A DNA stretch of 64,000 nt. Source: an uncultured Trichococcus sp. (GTDB lineage Bacteria; Bacillota; Bacilli; Lactobacillales; Aerococcaceae). The stretch covers positions 688,501 through 752,500 of the forward strand of contig NZ_OY760503.1 in assembly GCF_963663645.1 (NCBI RefSeq), read 5' to 3'. This document shows positions 9,088 to 22,870 of this stretch, in pieces. A model generated the notes under the pieces. That model was not told where the DNA came from, did not search any database, and saw nothing but the letters and a program-made list of their open reading frames with translations. The translations under genes and the position numbers were made by a program. How positions within the stretch are numbered: the first letter of the stretch is position 1; the number at the start of each line of letters is the position of its first letter.

Positions 9088-10354
9088 AAGCTATTGGAGG
9101 TGTTCCTTCGGCGTTTGATACAACTGCATCGATCTGGACTAAAGCATCCATCGGCAGCGCTGAAACTGCAAATGTTGTCCGTGCAGGAATACCGCTTGGG
9201 AAAAAGGTTGTATAAACTTCATCTACAGCAGCCATATCAGCATAATTTTTAAGAAGCACAGTTACTTTGACCACATCGTCCATTGCGTGATCGATACTCT
9301 CAACAATCGCCTTGATGTTTTTCAAGCACTGTTCAGCCTGCTCTTTCACGCCACCGGCTACCATTTTGCCAGTTTTTGGATCCAGCGGTAATTGAGCGGA
9401 TAGATGATTGTAATGAGAGAAAGCTACCGTTTGTGTAGACAGTGCGTCTTTAGGCGCATCTTCCGTATTTCTGGCTTCTATGATGAGCCCGTGTCTGTCT
9501 TCTACTGCTTGCGGAGGTGTACCATCTCCGTGTGATACCACCGCTTCGATTTGTACCAAAGCATCCAGTGGTAATCCTGAAGCCGCAACAATTGTTCGGG
9601 CGGGCACATAGGCTACGGCTCTGGCGATAGCTGAGTCCGGGAAAAAGGTTGTATAAACTTCATTTACAACTTCCATATCCGAGAGATCGTTAAGGAAGAT
9701 ATTTACTTTAACAATGTCGTCAAAAGGAACATCCATACTTTCTAAAATTGCCTTTATATTCTTCAAGCACTGTCCAGCCTGTTCTTTCACGCCACCGGCT
9801 ACCATTTTGCCTGTTGCTGGATCCAGTGGTAACTGAGCGGATAGATGATTGTAATGAGAAAAAGCTACCGATTGCGCAGATAACGGACTTACTGGCGCAT
9901 ACGACGTATTATTTGTAACCTTTACGAGATCGCCTACTTGCGGCGCATTTGGAATTGTACCTTCCCCGTTTGACACAAGTGCCTCCATTTGCACCAAAGC
10001 ATCCATAGGCAGCGCTGAAACTGCGAGCGTTGTCCGTGCAGGAACACCGTTTTGGAAAAAGGTTGTGTAAACTTCATCTACAGCCGCCATATCAGCGCTG
10101 TCTTTAAGGAATACAGTGACTGCGACCACATCATCCATAACATGGGCAACACTTTCGACGATTGCTTTCATATTTTTCAGGCATTGTTCCGCCTGCTCTT
10201 TCACGCCATCGGCTACCATTTTGCCTGTTTTTGGATCCAGCGGTAACTGAGCGGATAGATGATTGTAATGGGAAAAAGCTACCGATTGTGTAGATAGAGA
10301 ACTTTTTGGTGCGTTTTCTGTATTTCTTGCTAATACTGTGTTGTAGCCACTCAT
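9086..10354 (-). CDS. Triple-domain RidA (YjgF/UK114) fusion protein
   Basis: The protein has 422 residues and contains three tandem RidA domains, roughly residues 1-135, 145-285 and 295-420. RidA enzymes hydrolyse reactive enamine/imine intermediates and normally are 120-130-residue subunits of a homotrimer with active sites between subunits. Each repeat has the SVAFSHYNHLSAQLPLDP segment and a PART motif with the conserved Arg; the final acidic residue is QMEAL, QIEAV and QIDAV (Glu to Asp in domain 3). Domain 2 has an extra IARAVAYV insertion. GGGGATACAAATATA precedes the chosen ATG at 10354. The fusion probably forms a single-chain pseudo-trimer (inference). Confidence 0.85.
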   Translation of the reverse strand: MSGYNTVLARNTENAPKSSLSTQSVAFSHYNHLSAQLPLDPKTGKMVADGVKEQAEQCLKNMKAIVESVAHVMDDVVAVTVFLKDSADMAAVDEVYTTFFQNGVPARTTLAVSALPMDALVQMEALVSNGEGTIPNAPQVGDLVKVTNNTSYAPVSPLSAQSVAFSHYNHLSAQLPLDPATGKMVAGGVKEQAGQCLKNIKAILESMDVPFDDIVKVNIFLNDLSDMEVVNEVYTTFFPDSAIARAVAYVPARTIVAASGLPLDALVQIEAVVSHGDGTPPQAVEDRHGLIIEARNTEDAPKDALSTQTVAFSHYNHLSAQLPLDPKTGKMVAGGVKEQAEQCLKNIKAIVESIDHAMDDVVKVTVLLKNYADMAAVDEVYTTFFPSGIPARTTFAVSALPMDALVQIDAVVSNAEGTPPIA

Positions 10355-10919
<565 letters not shown>

Positions 10920-10940
10920 TCAATTGAAGAGGTGGGAAAT

Positions 10941-11751
10941 GTGGAAACATTGCTCTTTTACACATAAACAATTCTCTTGATAAAGAATTAACTATCATAT
11001 AGCGAAAACATTGCTCGAAAATTTCCATAAGATTGAGGGATTTTCATTAGAAACAGTCGCAGAGGTATGTAATGTAGCGCCTTCTACAATTAATCGTTTC
11101 TGCAAAAGAATTGGTTTCAGAAATTTTTCAAGCTTAAGACACAACTGTACCCATGAAGTATGGGGCATCACTTTGAAAAAAACGCATATTTGCCCTAAGT
11201 GGCGATAGTTTATAGTTCTTGCAATTATAAAGAAAACGTGGAAATAATTGAAATTGATCCCACTGAACAGATCGAGTTGATCGTAAAACATTCAGCTCAG
11301 AGTTGTCATACTAGGTTTTGAAAAGAATCAAATCTGCAAGCTTTCGTCTAGTTCAAAAAAATTTTGTTCTTGCAGGGAAATTTTGTGAATACAATACAAA
11401 CATTTTTAAACAAATGGATGCTCACATATTGCAGAGAAGATATGCGCAATCATCGCTTCTTCTATTCAGGGACAATTACTTATGCAGCAGGTCCAGAATT
11501 CCTGATTAGCTTTGAAAAGCTTAAAAAGAAAACGTGGAAAGAAATCTACTCGATTACCTTCTCGCTAGCCACATCAACATCTGGAATTGTTTGATGAAAT
11601 TTTACAATGCGGAAAAATTGAAAATAGTGCTGTCAGTAGTCAAACCTTATTAAGATTGTTTGACTGTATTGGCATTGATTCCAATAGCACCAATCCTTCT
11701 CAGCTCTTAAACTGGATCACTCCTTTTGACCAGTTTTTTCTGCATCACTAA
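10941..11751 (+). pseudogene. MurR/RpiR-family regulator, copy 1 (frameshifted)
   Basis: A GTG start with GGTGGGAAAT upstream opens METL, then frameshifts occur repeatedly. The recognisable HTH_6 domain is FSLETVAEVCNVAPSTINRF (about 11040-11100), followed by CKRIGFRNFSSL. The sequence ends near QFFLHH and a stop at 11749-11751. RpiR regulators sense phosphosugars through a SIS domain; here that part is badly broken. It would have regulated the adjacent beta-glucosidase. Confidence 0.75.
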
Positions 11752-11800
11752 ATTCGAATGAATTCAGAAACTTTGGACAGTCTGAGAGAAGGAATAGCAT

Positions 11801-12629
<829 letters not shown>

Positions 12630-12682
12630 AAATGTTAAAATAATGAAGTGATTATGCCAAATCAATTGAAGAGGTGGGAAAT

Positions 12683-13491
12683 GTGGAAACATTGATTTAT
12701 AATCTGTTTAGCTTACATAAACTTTCTCTCTTGATAAAGATATTAACTACACATAGCGAAAACATTGCTCGAAACTTCTCAACCGGGGCCAAAAATCCTG
12801 AGGGATTTTCATTAGAAACAGCATGCAGAGGTATGTAATGTAGCGCCTTCTAAAATTAATCGTTTCTGCAAAAGAATTGGTTTCAGAAATTTTTCAAGCT
12901 TAAGAAATTCTGTAATGAAGTATGGGGCATCTCTTGAAAAAAACGATACTGCCCTAAGTGGCGATAGCTTTATAGCGCAATTAATTGAAAACGTGGAAAT
13001 AATTGAAAATATCCCAAAAGAACAGATTGAGCGGATTGTAAAACAAATCAGCAAATCCCGATAGAGTTTCATATGTGGGTTTTGAAAAGAATCAAATCCA
13101 AGCTTTGGAGGACAAAAAAAAATACTTCTTGCAGGGAAATTTTGTGAAACTAATACAAGTATTTTTAAACAAATGGATGCTCTGGATATATTGACAGAGG
13201 AAGATATGATCATCACTATTTCTATACAGGGATATTTACAAATCAGAGGAATTCCTCTTATTTGAAAAACTTAAAAGGACAAAGGGAAAGAAATTACCAT
13301 TACCTTCTCGGAGCCACATCAACATCTGAATTTTTGATGAAATTTTACATTTGTGGAAAAATTGAAAATAGTGCTGTCAGTAGTCAAACCTTATTAAGAT
13401 TGTTTGATGTATTGTTCCCATGATTCCAATAGCACCATCCTTCTCAGCCTTAAACTGGTCTCCTTTTGACCAGTTTTTTTTGCATCACTAA
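12683..13491 (+). pseudogene. MurR/RpiR-family regulator, copy 2 (frameshifted)
   Basis: The second copy of the regulator starts METLIYNLFSLHKLS and is likewise frameshifted. It carries a 27-base patch (12773-12799) identical to a GH1 segment at 14595-14621 in place of the corresponding copy 1 bases. Its end, QFFLHH and stop at 13489-13491, matches copy 1. Confidence 0.75.
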
Positions 13492-13542
13492 ATTATAATG
13501 GAAAATCAGAAACGGCAAAAAAGTCGTAAGAAGGAATTTGAT

Positions 13543-16604
<3,062 letters not shown>

Positions 16605-16792
16605 TCCCTCGTGATAATTTTATGGCAATACTACCTCTTCAGCAAAGGTGTCCGTAAAATTTATTTGAATCAAGCCAAAGGAGCGGAAACTAGCGCTGCC
16701 TGAAGGTAAAAAGAAATAGCTATTTGATGACGTCTATTCTATAGGGTAAATCCCGAAGACCCGTAATAAGCATCACTGATAATAGAGCAATT

Positions 16793-17405
16793 TTATAAAA
16801 TATGGATTTGATTATTAGCCTTTACTGTTTGAACCAATGACTGACATTGAATTGTTTTTATAGGCATATCTAAGCTCGTAACTAAAGAAATAATTTTTCT
16901 GACATTTTGTTCTTTCATTTCTTTTGTGTTTATGGTGATTACCAATTCTTTGAAGAAATCCGCCATGACTTTTTCATACATTTTATTATTCGTTTCAGAA
17001 ATGCTGTTTTTGAGCTCGTTGTAGAAAAAAGTACAGTTAGCAGAGTCATTCTTATTTATGAAAACAACTAAAATATTGGAAAGCAATGCGAACACTTCAT
17101 TACTGTATTTTCTTAAGTGACTAAAGACTTCTAACTTCTTTCTAGTTCTTTTGTACAGTAGCAAGATCAATTCTTCAGGGAAAAAGTCCAATGAATTCGT
17201 AAATAACACTAGCTCATAATAGGTCCACTCTTCACAGTCAAGAAGATATTTTTTTAATATATTTAGACTTTTTGGGTTAGCAGGTTCCTTTGATATATAA
17301 CTAATCGTTAAGTCGCAAAGTGTTGAATAATGCAGATATTTTATCTGATGGGTAATATTGTAGTCGCGTTCAGTACACATTTTTAATTCTTTCATTCTAT
17401 TTAAA
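16793..17405 (-). pseudogene. Rgg/GadR/MutR-family regulator, C-terminal part (split by IS1380)
   Basis: About 200 residues of all-helical, TPR-like regulatory domain typical of Rgg proteins (LNILKKYLLDCEEWTYYEL, ELVLFTNSLDFF). Removing the IS at 17406-19065 and one copy of its 5-bp target repeat joins this frame exactly to the N-terminal part, giving ...SFNLNDLNRMKELKM... across the junction. The intact protein would be about 290 residues, the normal Rgg length. Confidence 0.88.
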
Positions 17406-19065
17406 CCTGAATAATTCATACAATTTCAAACAGCTATTACTAGCATTGCTGCAACAGCATTTTTCACTTGTTTGACAAACACCCTTAGGGTGTACAAAAA
17501 GAACCCCAATCTGATATGGTTAAGTCACCACAACACAACCATAGAAAGGGGTTCTCTCAATGGCTACATTACATGAAAAAAAGTTACAATTCAACTCTAA
17601 ATTGACGGTTTCAAATACGGGTGGAAATCTATCCACCGACTCTGGGCTGATTCTCGTCAAAGAATTTATGGATTCCCTTAATTTTTCCGACCTATCAAAA
17701 CAGCATCTGGAAATAGAGGACAAACGACTCTATCATACCCATGATAATTTTTCTTTGATGGAACAGTTGATTTATCAAAACATCGCCGGCTATTCGACCG
17801 ATTCCTCCGCAAACCTGTTGAAGCAAGACCCTATTTTTAAGGTGGTTTTGGATAAATCCAATCTTGCCTCTCAGGCTTCACTTTCCCGATTCTGGGATCG
17901 CATAAGCGAAGAAAATATTTCTCAGCTGCAAGAGCTTAATCAAGCCATGATCGATAAGGTACGGTTGGCAAGAAATACGACGGAAATGATTTTCGACTTG
18001 GATTCGACCCATTCAGATACGTATGGAAACCAAGAGAAAACTGATTACAATGCGCATTATCAAACCAATGGCTACCATCCGTTAGTCGCTTTCGATGGAT
18101 TGACGGGAGATTTCTTAAAAGCAGAACTTCGTTCTGGCAACGTCTACACGTCTACTGGCATTGGCGCTTTTGTGGAGCCGCTTTTTGAACATTATAACCA
18201 AGTGGTTCCTGTCAGCAATATTCTCGTCCGTGGAGATAGCGGGTTCGCTACTCCGGAACTTTACGATCTCTGCGAAGTTTATGGCAGCTTCTTTGTGATC
18301 CGCTTAAAAGCAAATCGAAACCTTTCGAAACTGGCGGAGAGCTTTATTCAGATTGATGACAATCATCCTTGGGATAAAAAAGAAGTCGTTTATTCTTCAA
18401 CATCCTACCAAGCAAAAAGCTGGTCCAAAGAACGCCGCGTTTGTATCAAATCGACACGCGAAGCAGACGAGCTCCTATTCCGACATGAATACATCATCAC
18501 CAACTACTCAAATAACGTCTCTGCGGAAACAGTCTTTCGGACGTACAGCAAACGTGGCACAATGGAAAACTTCATCAAAGAGGCGAAGAATGGCTTCTAT
18601 TTTGATAAGACCGATAGCCCTTCATTTTTAGAGAATCACGCACGCATGATGGTAAGCCTGTTGGCTTACAACATCGTTAACTTTATGCGTACACTTTGTT
18701 TTACAAGCGGAGCGGCCAGCATGCAGGTGGACACAATCCGATTACGCCTCTTTAAGGTCGCAGGTAAACTAGTTCGAACAGGACGTAGACTACTGCTGAA
18801 ACTCAGTTCTCATCATGTCCATCAGGAACTGTTCTATCAAGTCCTTGGAAATATCCAGCAACTCTGTTGGTAAATGAAATGGCTCGAATTTAAAATCGGA
18901 TTTCTTTTCAAGGGACGAGTGCGTCCAAATTTGGCTGAATAGCCATGGTTTAACTAAGCAATTTAGATTTCTAAACCTGTTGGAATCTGAAACGTAACAA
19001 AAAGTACTGATTTCGGTAAAATTGACAACAATGGATCATTTTTGTATAGGTATGAATTATTCAGG
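17406..19065 (+). mobile_element. Complete IS1380-family insertion sequence
   Basis: A 1660-bp element bounded by inverted 15-bp repeats CCTGAATAATTCATA (17406-17420) and its complement (19051-19065). It is flanked by the direct repeat TTAAA at 17401-17405 and 19066-19070, a fresh target duplication. It carries one intact transposase gene and has split an Rgg regulator. Confidence 0.95.
17560..18873 (+). CDS. IS1380-family transposase
   Basis: A 437-residue DDE transposase, the usual length for the family. Catalytic residues are visible: Asp in MIFDLDSTHSD near residue 147, Asp in LVRGDSGF near residue 226 and Glu in RGTMENFIKEAKNGF near residue 338. The start ATG follows AAAGGGG. The C-terminus, missing in the copy at 5.7 kb, includes the conserved arginine-rich RLRLFKVAGKLVRTGRR. 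Confidence 0.95.
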   Translation: MATLHEKKLQFNSKLTVSNTGGNLSTDSGLILVKEFMDSLNFSDLSKQHLEIEDKRLYHTHDNFSLMEQLIYQNIAGYSTDSSANLLKQDPIFKVVLDKSNLASQASLSRFWDRISEENISQLQELNQAMIDKVRLARNTTEMIFDLDSTHSDTYGNQEKTDYNAHYQTNGYHPLVAFDGLTGDFLKAELRSGNVYTSTGIGAFVEPLFEHYNQVVPVSNILVRGDSGFATPELYDLCEVYGSFFVIRLKANRNLSKLAESFIQIDDNHPWDKKEVVYSSTSYQAKSWSKERRVCIKSTREADELLFRHEYIITNYSNNVSAETVFRTYSKRGTMENFIKEAKNGFYFDKTDSPSFLENHARMMVSLLAYNIVNFMRTLCFTSGAASMQVDTIRLRLFKVAGKLVRTGRRLLLKLSSHHVHQELFYQVLGNIQQLCW

Positions 19066-19330
19066 TTAAATCATTTAGATTAAACGATCGAGAATACTCA
19101 CTCATAAAATAGTGGTCAATATCCGGTTTATGATCATTATAAATAAAATAAAATTCATCTAGAGAAATATTTAAATTAGCCAATATTTTAAACAGCTTGT
19201 CAGTAGTAGTATCACTTAAACCTCTCTCAAATCGTGAGGCTGCAGGACGAGTCAAAATATCATGGTATACATTTTTCGATTTCAGCTTTTTTGATAGTCG
19301 AATATCTCTAACTATTTCGCCTACTTTCAT
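19066..19330 (-). pseudogene. Rgg/GadR/MutR-family regulator, N-terminal HTH part (split by IS1380)
   Basis: Starts MKVGEIVRDIRLSKKL, with GGGGGATTAC 6 bases before the ATG at 19330. It carries the XRE-like DNA-binding domain characteristic of Rgg (TRPAASRFERGLSDTTTDKL) and is cut by the IS after about 88 residues. Rgg proteins are cytoplasmic receptors for short peptide pheromones and usually control an adjacent divergent target. The divergent mini-ORF and secreted protein gene to the right fit this role. Confidence 0.88.
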
Positions 19331-19444
19331 GTAATCCCCCATTCCTTTGTTGCTTATCATTAACATTTTCCCTGCAATATCTAACGGGAATATATTGTTA
19401 ATTATAGAACAAGGTACTAAAAATATACAGTAGGGGGGCTTTTT

Positions 19445-19495
19445 GTGACAGATATACTTGAGAGCTTAGTCTGGGATGTTATTGGTGGTTTTTAA
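19445..19495 (+). CDS. Candidate short hydrophobic peptide (SHP-like pheromone)
   Basis: A 16-codon reading frame, MTDILESLVWDVIGGF, begins with GTG and has an unusually strong Shine-Dalgarno run (AGGGGGG at 19432-19438). It sits between the divergent rgg gene and a secreted protein gene, the usual place for pheromone genes of Rgg systems. Known SHPs end in motifs such as DILIIVGG; the DVIGG here is reminiscent. It lacks the usual Lys-rich start, so function is inference. Confidence 0.4.
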   Translation: MTDILESLVWDVIGGF

Positions 19496-19563
19496 TAGGG
19501 CAGTCGTTCATTATAGTAAGTTAGACCTTGATGCTTAAACAAACAGGAAGGATAAGGTGGATA

Positions 19564-20145
19564 ATAATGAAGAAGATGATTATTAGTAGTCTGGTAGTGA
19601 CCACATTACTGAATGCAGGAACACCAGTCATGCAAGCCGCTGCAGCAGAAAAAAATGAGTCTATACAAGTTTCTCAAACTGCTACTGAAATAAATGAGAG
19701 TATTAATAAAACTGAAATTATCAAAAATGATAAGTATATTCAATTTGAAGAAGAGTACTCAAGCCTACAGGAAGCTAAAGCCAATAAGTTCTCAACATTT
19801 AGTACGGGAAACAGAGCCACATTGTCTGAAGAAGAATTTTATTCTTTGGTGCAAAAGTATGACGGAGCAGAGAAGACTGTAGTAGTAAATAGCACTACCT
19901 TATATCAAGAAAAGTTTGTTCAAGGCGGAATAAATTTCTTTGCTACAACATACTCTGGTATGCAACAGTTACGATCTGATTTAGCAACAACAGCTACTGG
20001 TTTACAAGTTAGTGGCTTTCTTACTGGAGCGCTAGCAGGTGGTTTTTTAGGAGCTTTCGTGGGTTTGCTTGGATCTGATATACTAGCAGATCGTGTAAGA
20101 GATGGAAGTAATCACATACAATCGTGGCTTAATGCATTACTTTAA
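19564..20145 (+). CDS. Secreted protein of unknown function, Gly-rich hydrophobic C-terminus
   Basis: Product of 193 residues with a clear Sec signal peptide (MKKMIISSLVVTTLLNAG..., cleavage likely after AQ-A-A-A near residue 27). The mature part is polar up to about residue 140. It then has a Gly/Ala-rich hydrophobic stretch FLTGALAGGFLGAFVGLLGSD and ends in an amphipathic tail. The ATG at 19564 follows AAGGTGG. It is not a family I recognise. Its position beside a peptide-sensing Rgg regulator suggests a regulated secreted peptide, possibly membrane-active (inference). Confidence 0.65.
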   Translation: MMKKMIISSLVVTTLLNAGTPVMQAAAAEKNESIQVSQTATEINESINKTEIIKNDKYIQFEEEYSSLQEAKANKFSTFSTGNRATLSEEEFYSLVQKYDGAEKTVVVNSTTLYQEKFVQGGINFFATTYSGMQQLRSDLATTATGLQVSGFLTGALAGGFLGAFVGLLGSDILADRVRDGSNHIQSWLNALL

Positions 20146-20230
20146 CTGAGTCCTTCCCAATCTCCTATATTGATAGTATCTACCAAGCTTATATTTAAAT
20201 AACGAAATCTATTGTAGTTATATGCTCATT

Positions 20231-20273
20231 AAAAAGGGAACAATCCTTATTTTTAAAGGATTGTTCCCTTTTT
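20231..20273. terminator. Bidirectional terminator
   Basis: AAAAAGGGAACAATCCTT and its complement form a strong hairpin with flanking A and T runs between the convergent secreted-protein and small membrane-protein genes. Confidence 0.92.
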
Positions 20274-20297
20274 ATGCCTTTCCAAAAAATGCCCTTT

Positions 20298-20582
20298 TTA
20301 ATTTCCCCAATAAGGATTATGAAATCCCACTAGATAGTGCAACGATATATATGTGAACCATATGCTACCAATAACTATAAGTACTCCTTTAGTTATGTTA
20401 CTTAATCCTTTCCAAGATAAACCAAAAAATATTATAAAAGTGGGAATGACAAAGTTGCTTAATATTTCTCCAGCTGTAATTGCATGCCCTTTATTCATTT
20501 GTATGGAAAATACTACAACCATAAGCATGATAATATACACTATTGCTCTGCTCTTATTTAAAGTTACTTTACCAAAAAGCAT
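20298..20582 (-). CDS. Small membrane protein, unknown
   Basis: A 94-residue protein with three hydrophobic segments (about residues 12-28, 42-60 and 63-82). AGGGGGAG precedes the ATG. It is convergent with the secreted protein gene and ends 25 bases beyond the shared terminator. It could be an immunity-type protein for that product, but the sequence alone does not show this. Confidence 0.55.
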   Translation of the reverse strand: MLFGKVTLNKSRAIVYIIMLMVVVFSIQMNKGHAITAGEILSNFVIPTFIIFFGLSWKGLSNITKGVLIVIGSIWFTYISLHYLVGFHNPYWGN

Positions 20583-20947
20583 TATAACTCCCCCTAACGT
20601 GACTTTATTGTACTATCTTTAAAGTGTAACAAAACATAGAAGATTTTTCTCGTTCTCTGTGTGCCTCCAAGCAATTGGACCTTAAACCTTCTGTGGCGGG
20701 TTACACTAGCATTATAAAAGAGAATCCATCTGGACGGAGTAAATGGAAAGAATAAGCAACAAAAAGGAAGAAGTATGTTTTTTCATTTCTGATTTCAGGG
20801 TACGGTGAATAATTCGGCAAAAATAATGATTGGAGTATGATATAATTTCTTCAATTCTTAAGGCAACTTATATAGACGTAGTTTTGAATCTTCTTTGCGC
20901 AGAAGCATAGATACTGATTCACAAACTAATTTTTAGGAGATGATAAA
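20583..20947. other. Intergenic region
   Basis: AT-rich sequence between divergent genes. A TATAAT at about 20840 is a plausible -10 box for the acetyltransferase gene but has no good -35 partner. I see nothing else. Confidence 0.4.
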
Positions 20948-21643
20948 ATGGAATATAACTGCTACGGGCAACCTATCGGACCAAGTTTAAAAGAAAGTTG
21001 TTTTAGAGAACTGAATGCAACAATAATAGAAGGAAACACTTGCGATTTAATCCATGCATCAGAGAGCCATGCACACTTATTCTATACCGACATTTTCCAA
21101 AAAGGACTTACTCCGCCAGATTGGACTTATCTGCCCTTCTCATCCTTTCCATCAGAAGAAGCGTTTTCTGATATTTTCAAAAAGACTTTTTTGTCCGACG
21201 ACCCTTACTTTTTTGGAATTTGGAATAAAGAGCATTCAAAAGTGCTAGGCACTCTTTCGCTAATGCGTAACGATCGACAAAATGGCGTTATCGAAGTAGG
21301 TTATGTAATATATAGCCAGCAATTGAAAAAAAGCATTCAAGCTACCGAAGCACAGTATTTGTTGGCAAAGTATGTTTTTGAGAATTTAGGGTATAGAAGA
21401 TACGAATGGAAATGCGATAGTCTAAACGAGCCTTCTAAATTAGCTGCAAAGAGATTAGGATTTGAATACGAAGGCACATTCCGGCAGGCAGTTGTATACA
21501 AAAATAGAAACCGCGATACATCGTGGTTCTCAATGCTTGATTGTGAATGGGACCGTAATAAAAAAAGGCTTGAAAAATGGTTATCGCCGGATAATTTTGA
21601 CCAAGACGGAAAACAGCTGCTTTCTTTAAACAACCTAAAATAA
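20948..21643 (+). CDS. GNAT-family N-acetyltransferase (RimJ/RimL type)
   Basis: A 231-residue protein. The GNAT core runs from about residue 25 to 205: VLGTLSLMRNDRQNGVIEVGYVIYS is the beta2-beta4 region, YVFENLGYRRYEWKCDSLNEPSKLAAKRLGFEYEG is the acetyl-CoA helix and beta5-beta6 portion. The last 25 residues are an extra tail. TTTTAGGAGATG precedes the ATG. The RimJ/RimL subgroup acetylates protein N-termini or small amines; the substrate is not evident. Confidence 0.85.
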   Translation: MEYNCYGQPIGPSLKESCFRELNATIIEGNTCDLIHASESHAHLFYTDIFQKGLTPPDWTYLPFSSFPSEEAFSDIFKKTFLSDDPYFFGIWNKEHSKVLGTLSLMRNDRQNGVIEVGYVIYSQQLKKSIQATEAQYLLAKYVFENLGYRRYEWKCDSLNEPSKLAAKRLGFEYEGTFRQAVVYKNRNRDTSWFSMLDCEWDRNKKRLEKWLSPDNFDQDGKQLLSLNNLK

Positions 21644-21730
21644 TTGGTAATTACCTTTGTCACTTTTGGGTACACCCTAAATAGGCATCTGTAAAAAGTA
21701 ACCTTCATTCATTGCCTGCAACAAAAAATA

Positions 21731-21776
21731 GACCAAGACTGAGATCTTTGTGTGATTTCAGTCTTGGCCTGTTTTT
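21731..21776. terminator. Terminator downstream of the TIM homologue/acetyltransferase
   Basis: CCAAGACTGA pairs with TCAGTCTTGG and is followed by CCTGTTTTT. A similar stem (AGGCCAAGACAGAAATC...GATTTCGTCCTG) recurs at 22783-22830, showing a duplicated 3' flank. Confidence 0.7.
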
Positions 21777-21884
21777 AATTTTCACATACATAGCATCCGT
21801 ATGGGGAATTGCCGCACCAATGGTACTACTCTGTACACCCGTCGGAAATTGTTTTGCTCTTTCAAATAATAGGATCTCATTTCC

Positions 21885-22583
21885 TTATTTATTATTTTCA
21901 TTCGATGCTTTTACAGTCGCCCCAACCATATCTCTCAGCATTTTTTTGGGGTCATTTGCTTTCACTATACCACTGGTACATCCGACTCCATCAGCTTGCA
22001 GCAAAATTGTTCTATAAACATCATCTGTCGTGCTGATTCCAGCTGCTTGCATAACTAATACATTCGGATTAAGACTCTTAACAGCTTCGATTGTTTCTTT
22101 AACATAGCTTTCATCGCTTGTTTTACCGGTACCAATTAACTCTGAAGGTTCGCACAAAATAATATCGGGTTTGAGCATTGTGATTGCCTTTGCCTCTGCA
22201 ATTGAATCTGCACATACAATTGTGATTATTTCAAGTTCAGCTGCGCGCGTAATTGCTTTAGCTAGCCCATTCAGAGTCAAGGGACGTTCAGCGTGATTTA
22301 GAAATACTGCACGTGCACCGGCTTCATAAAGTGATTCGGGTAACACATGACCCATTCCTTTATCCGGATTAATGCCATCTAAATGCTGAGCTGTCACAAT
22401 AATATTTTTGGAATTTGATGAAACACCTGCAACATCGGCAAAGGGCGCGGTTACGAAAATTGAAATCGGAAATTCTTCGGCTAGTGTATCTGCTTCTCTG
22501 ACTAGTTCCAATAAGTTTTCTCCAAACAAATAGGATTTGGGGTTAAAAACAAAGAATGGTGTACAGATATTAGTTTTTGCCAT
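21885..22583 (-). CDS. Triosephosphate isomerase homologue, archaeal-like short type
   Basis: A 232-residue TIM-barrel protein with the catalytic residues of triosephosphate isomerase: Lys16 in NPK, His97 in NHAER and Glu145 in CEPSELIGTG. The phosphate loop GVGCTSGIVKAND is near the C-terminus. The short length and the NHAE/EPSELIGTG motifs resemble archaeal TIM and bacterial carbohydrate-pathway homologues more than the 250-residue glycolytic TpiA. With no glycolytic neighbours it is probably a second isomerase for a sugar-phosphate pathway (inference). AAAGGAGAAAATC precedes the ATG. A degenerate copy lies at 31745-31985. Confidence 0.8.
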   Translation of the reverse strand: MAKTNICTPFFVFNPKSYLFGENLLELVREADTLAEEFPISIFVTAPFADVAGVSSNSKNIIVTAQHLDGINPDKGMGHVLPESLYEAGARAVFLNHAERPLTLNGLAKAITRAAELEIITIVCADSIAEAKAITMLKPDIILCEPSELIGTGKTSDESYVKETIEAVKSLNPNVLVMQAAGISTTDDVYRTILLQADGVGCTSGIVKANDPKKMLRDMVGATVKASNENNK

Positions 22584-22870
22584 GATTTTCTCCTTTCATT
22601 TATCAAATGCTCGGGTGAGAAATACGCTTGGCTTTTAGCCGATTACGCCCTTCAATGCTAATTATAGGGCCCTAGATTACTAAACGCCAATTCTAACTTC
22701 CATATAATACATGTACTTGCTATTCTGCACTTGAGAACCTTGCTCTTCCAAATGGCTATGGTCCATCATCGCCTGCAACAAAAATAGGCCAAGACAGAAA
22801 TCGTATTGTGATTTCGTCCTGTCCCATTTTGATTTGCCGCATATCAATATACGCTGCCGTTGAATTTATG

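Noticed and set aside
19061-19366. Stand-alone small XRE regulator
   Set aside because: It is the N-terminal half of an Rgg gene; its last codons come from the IS1380 end, and joining to 17405 restores the full frame.
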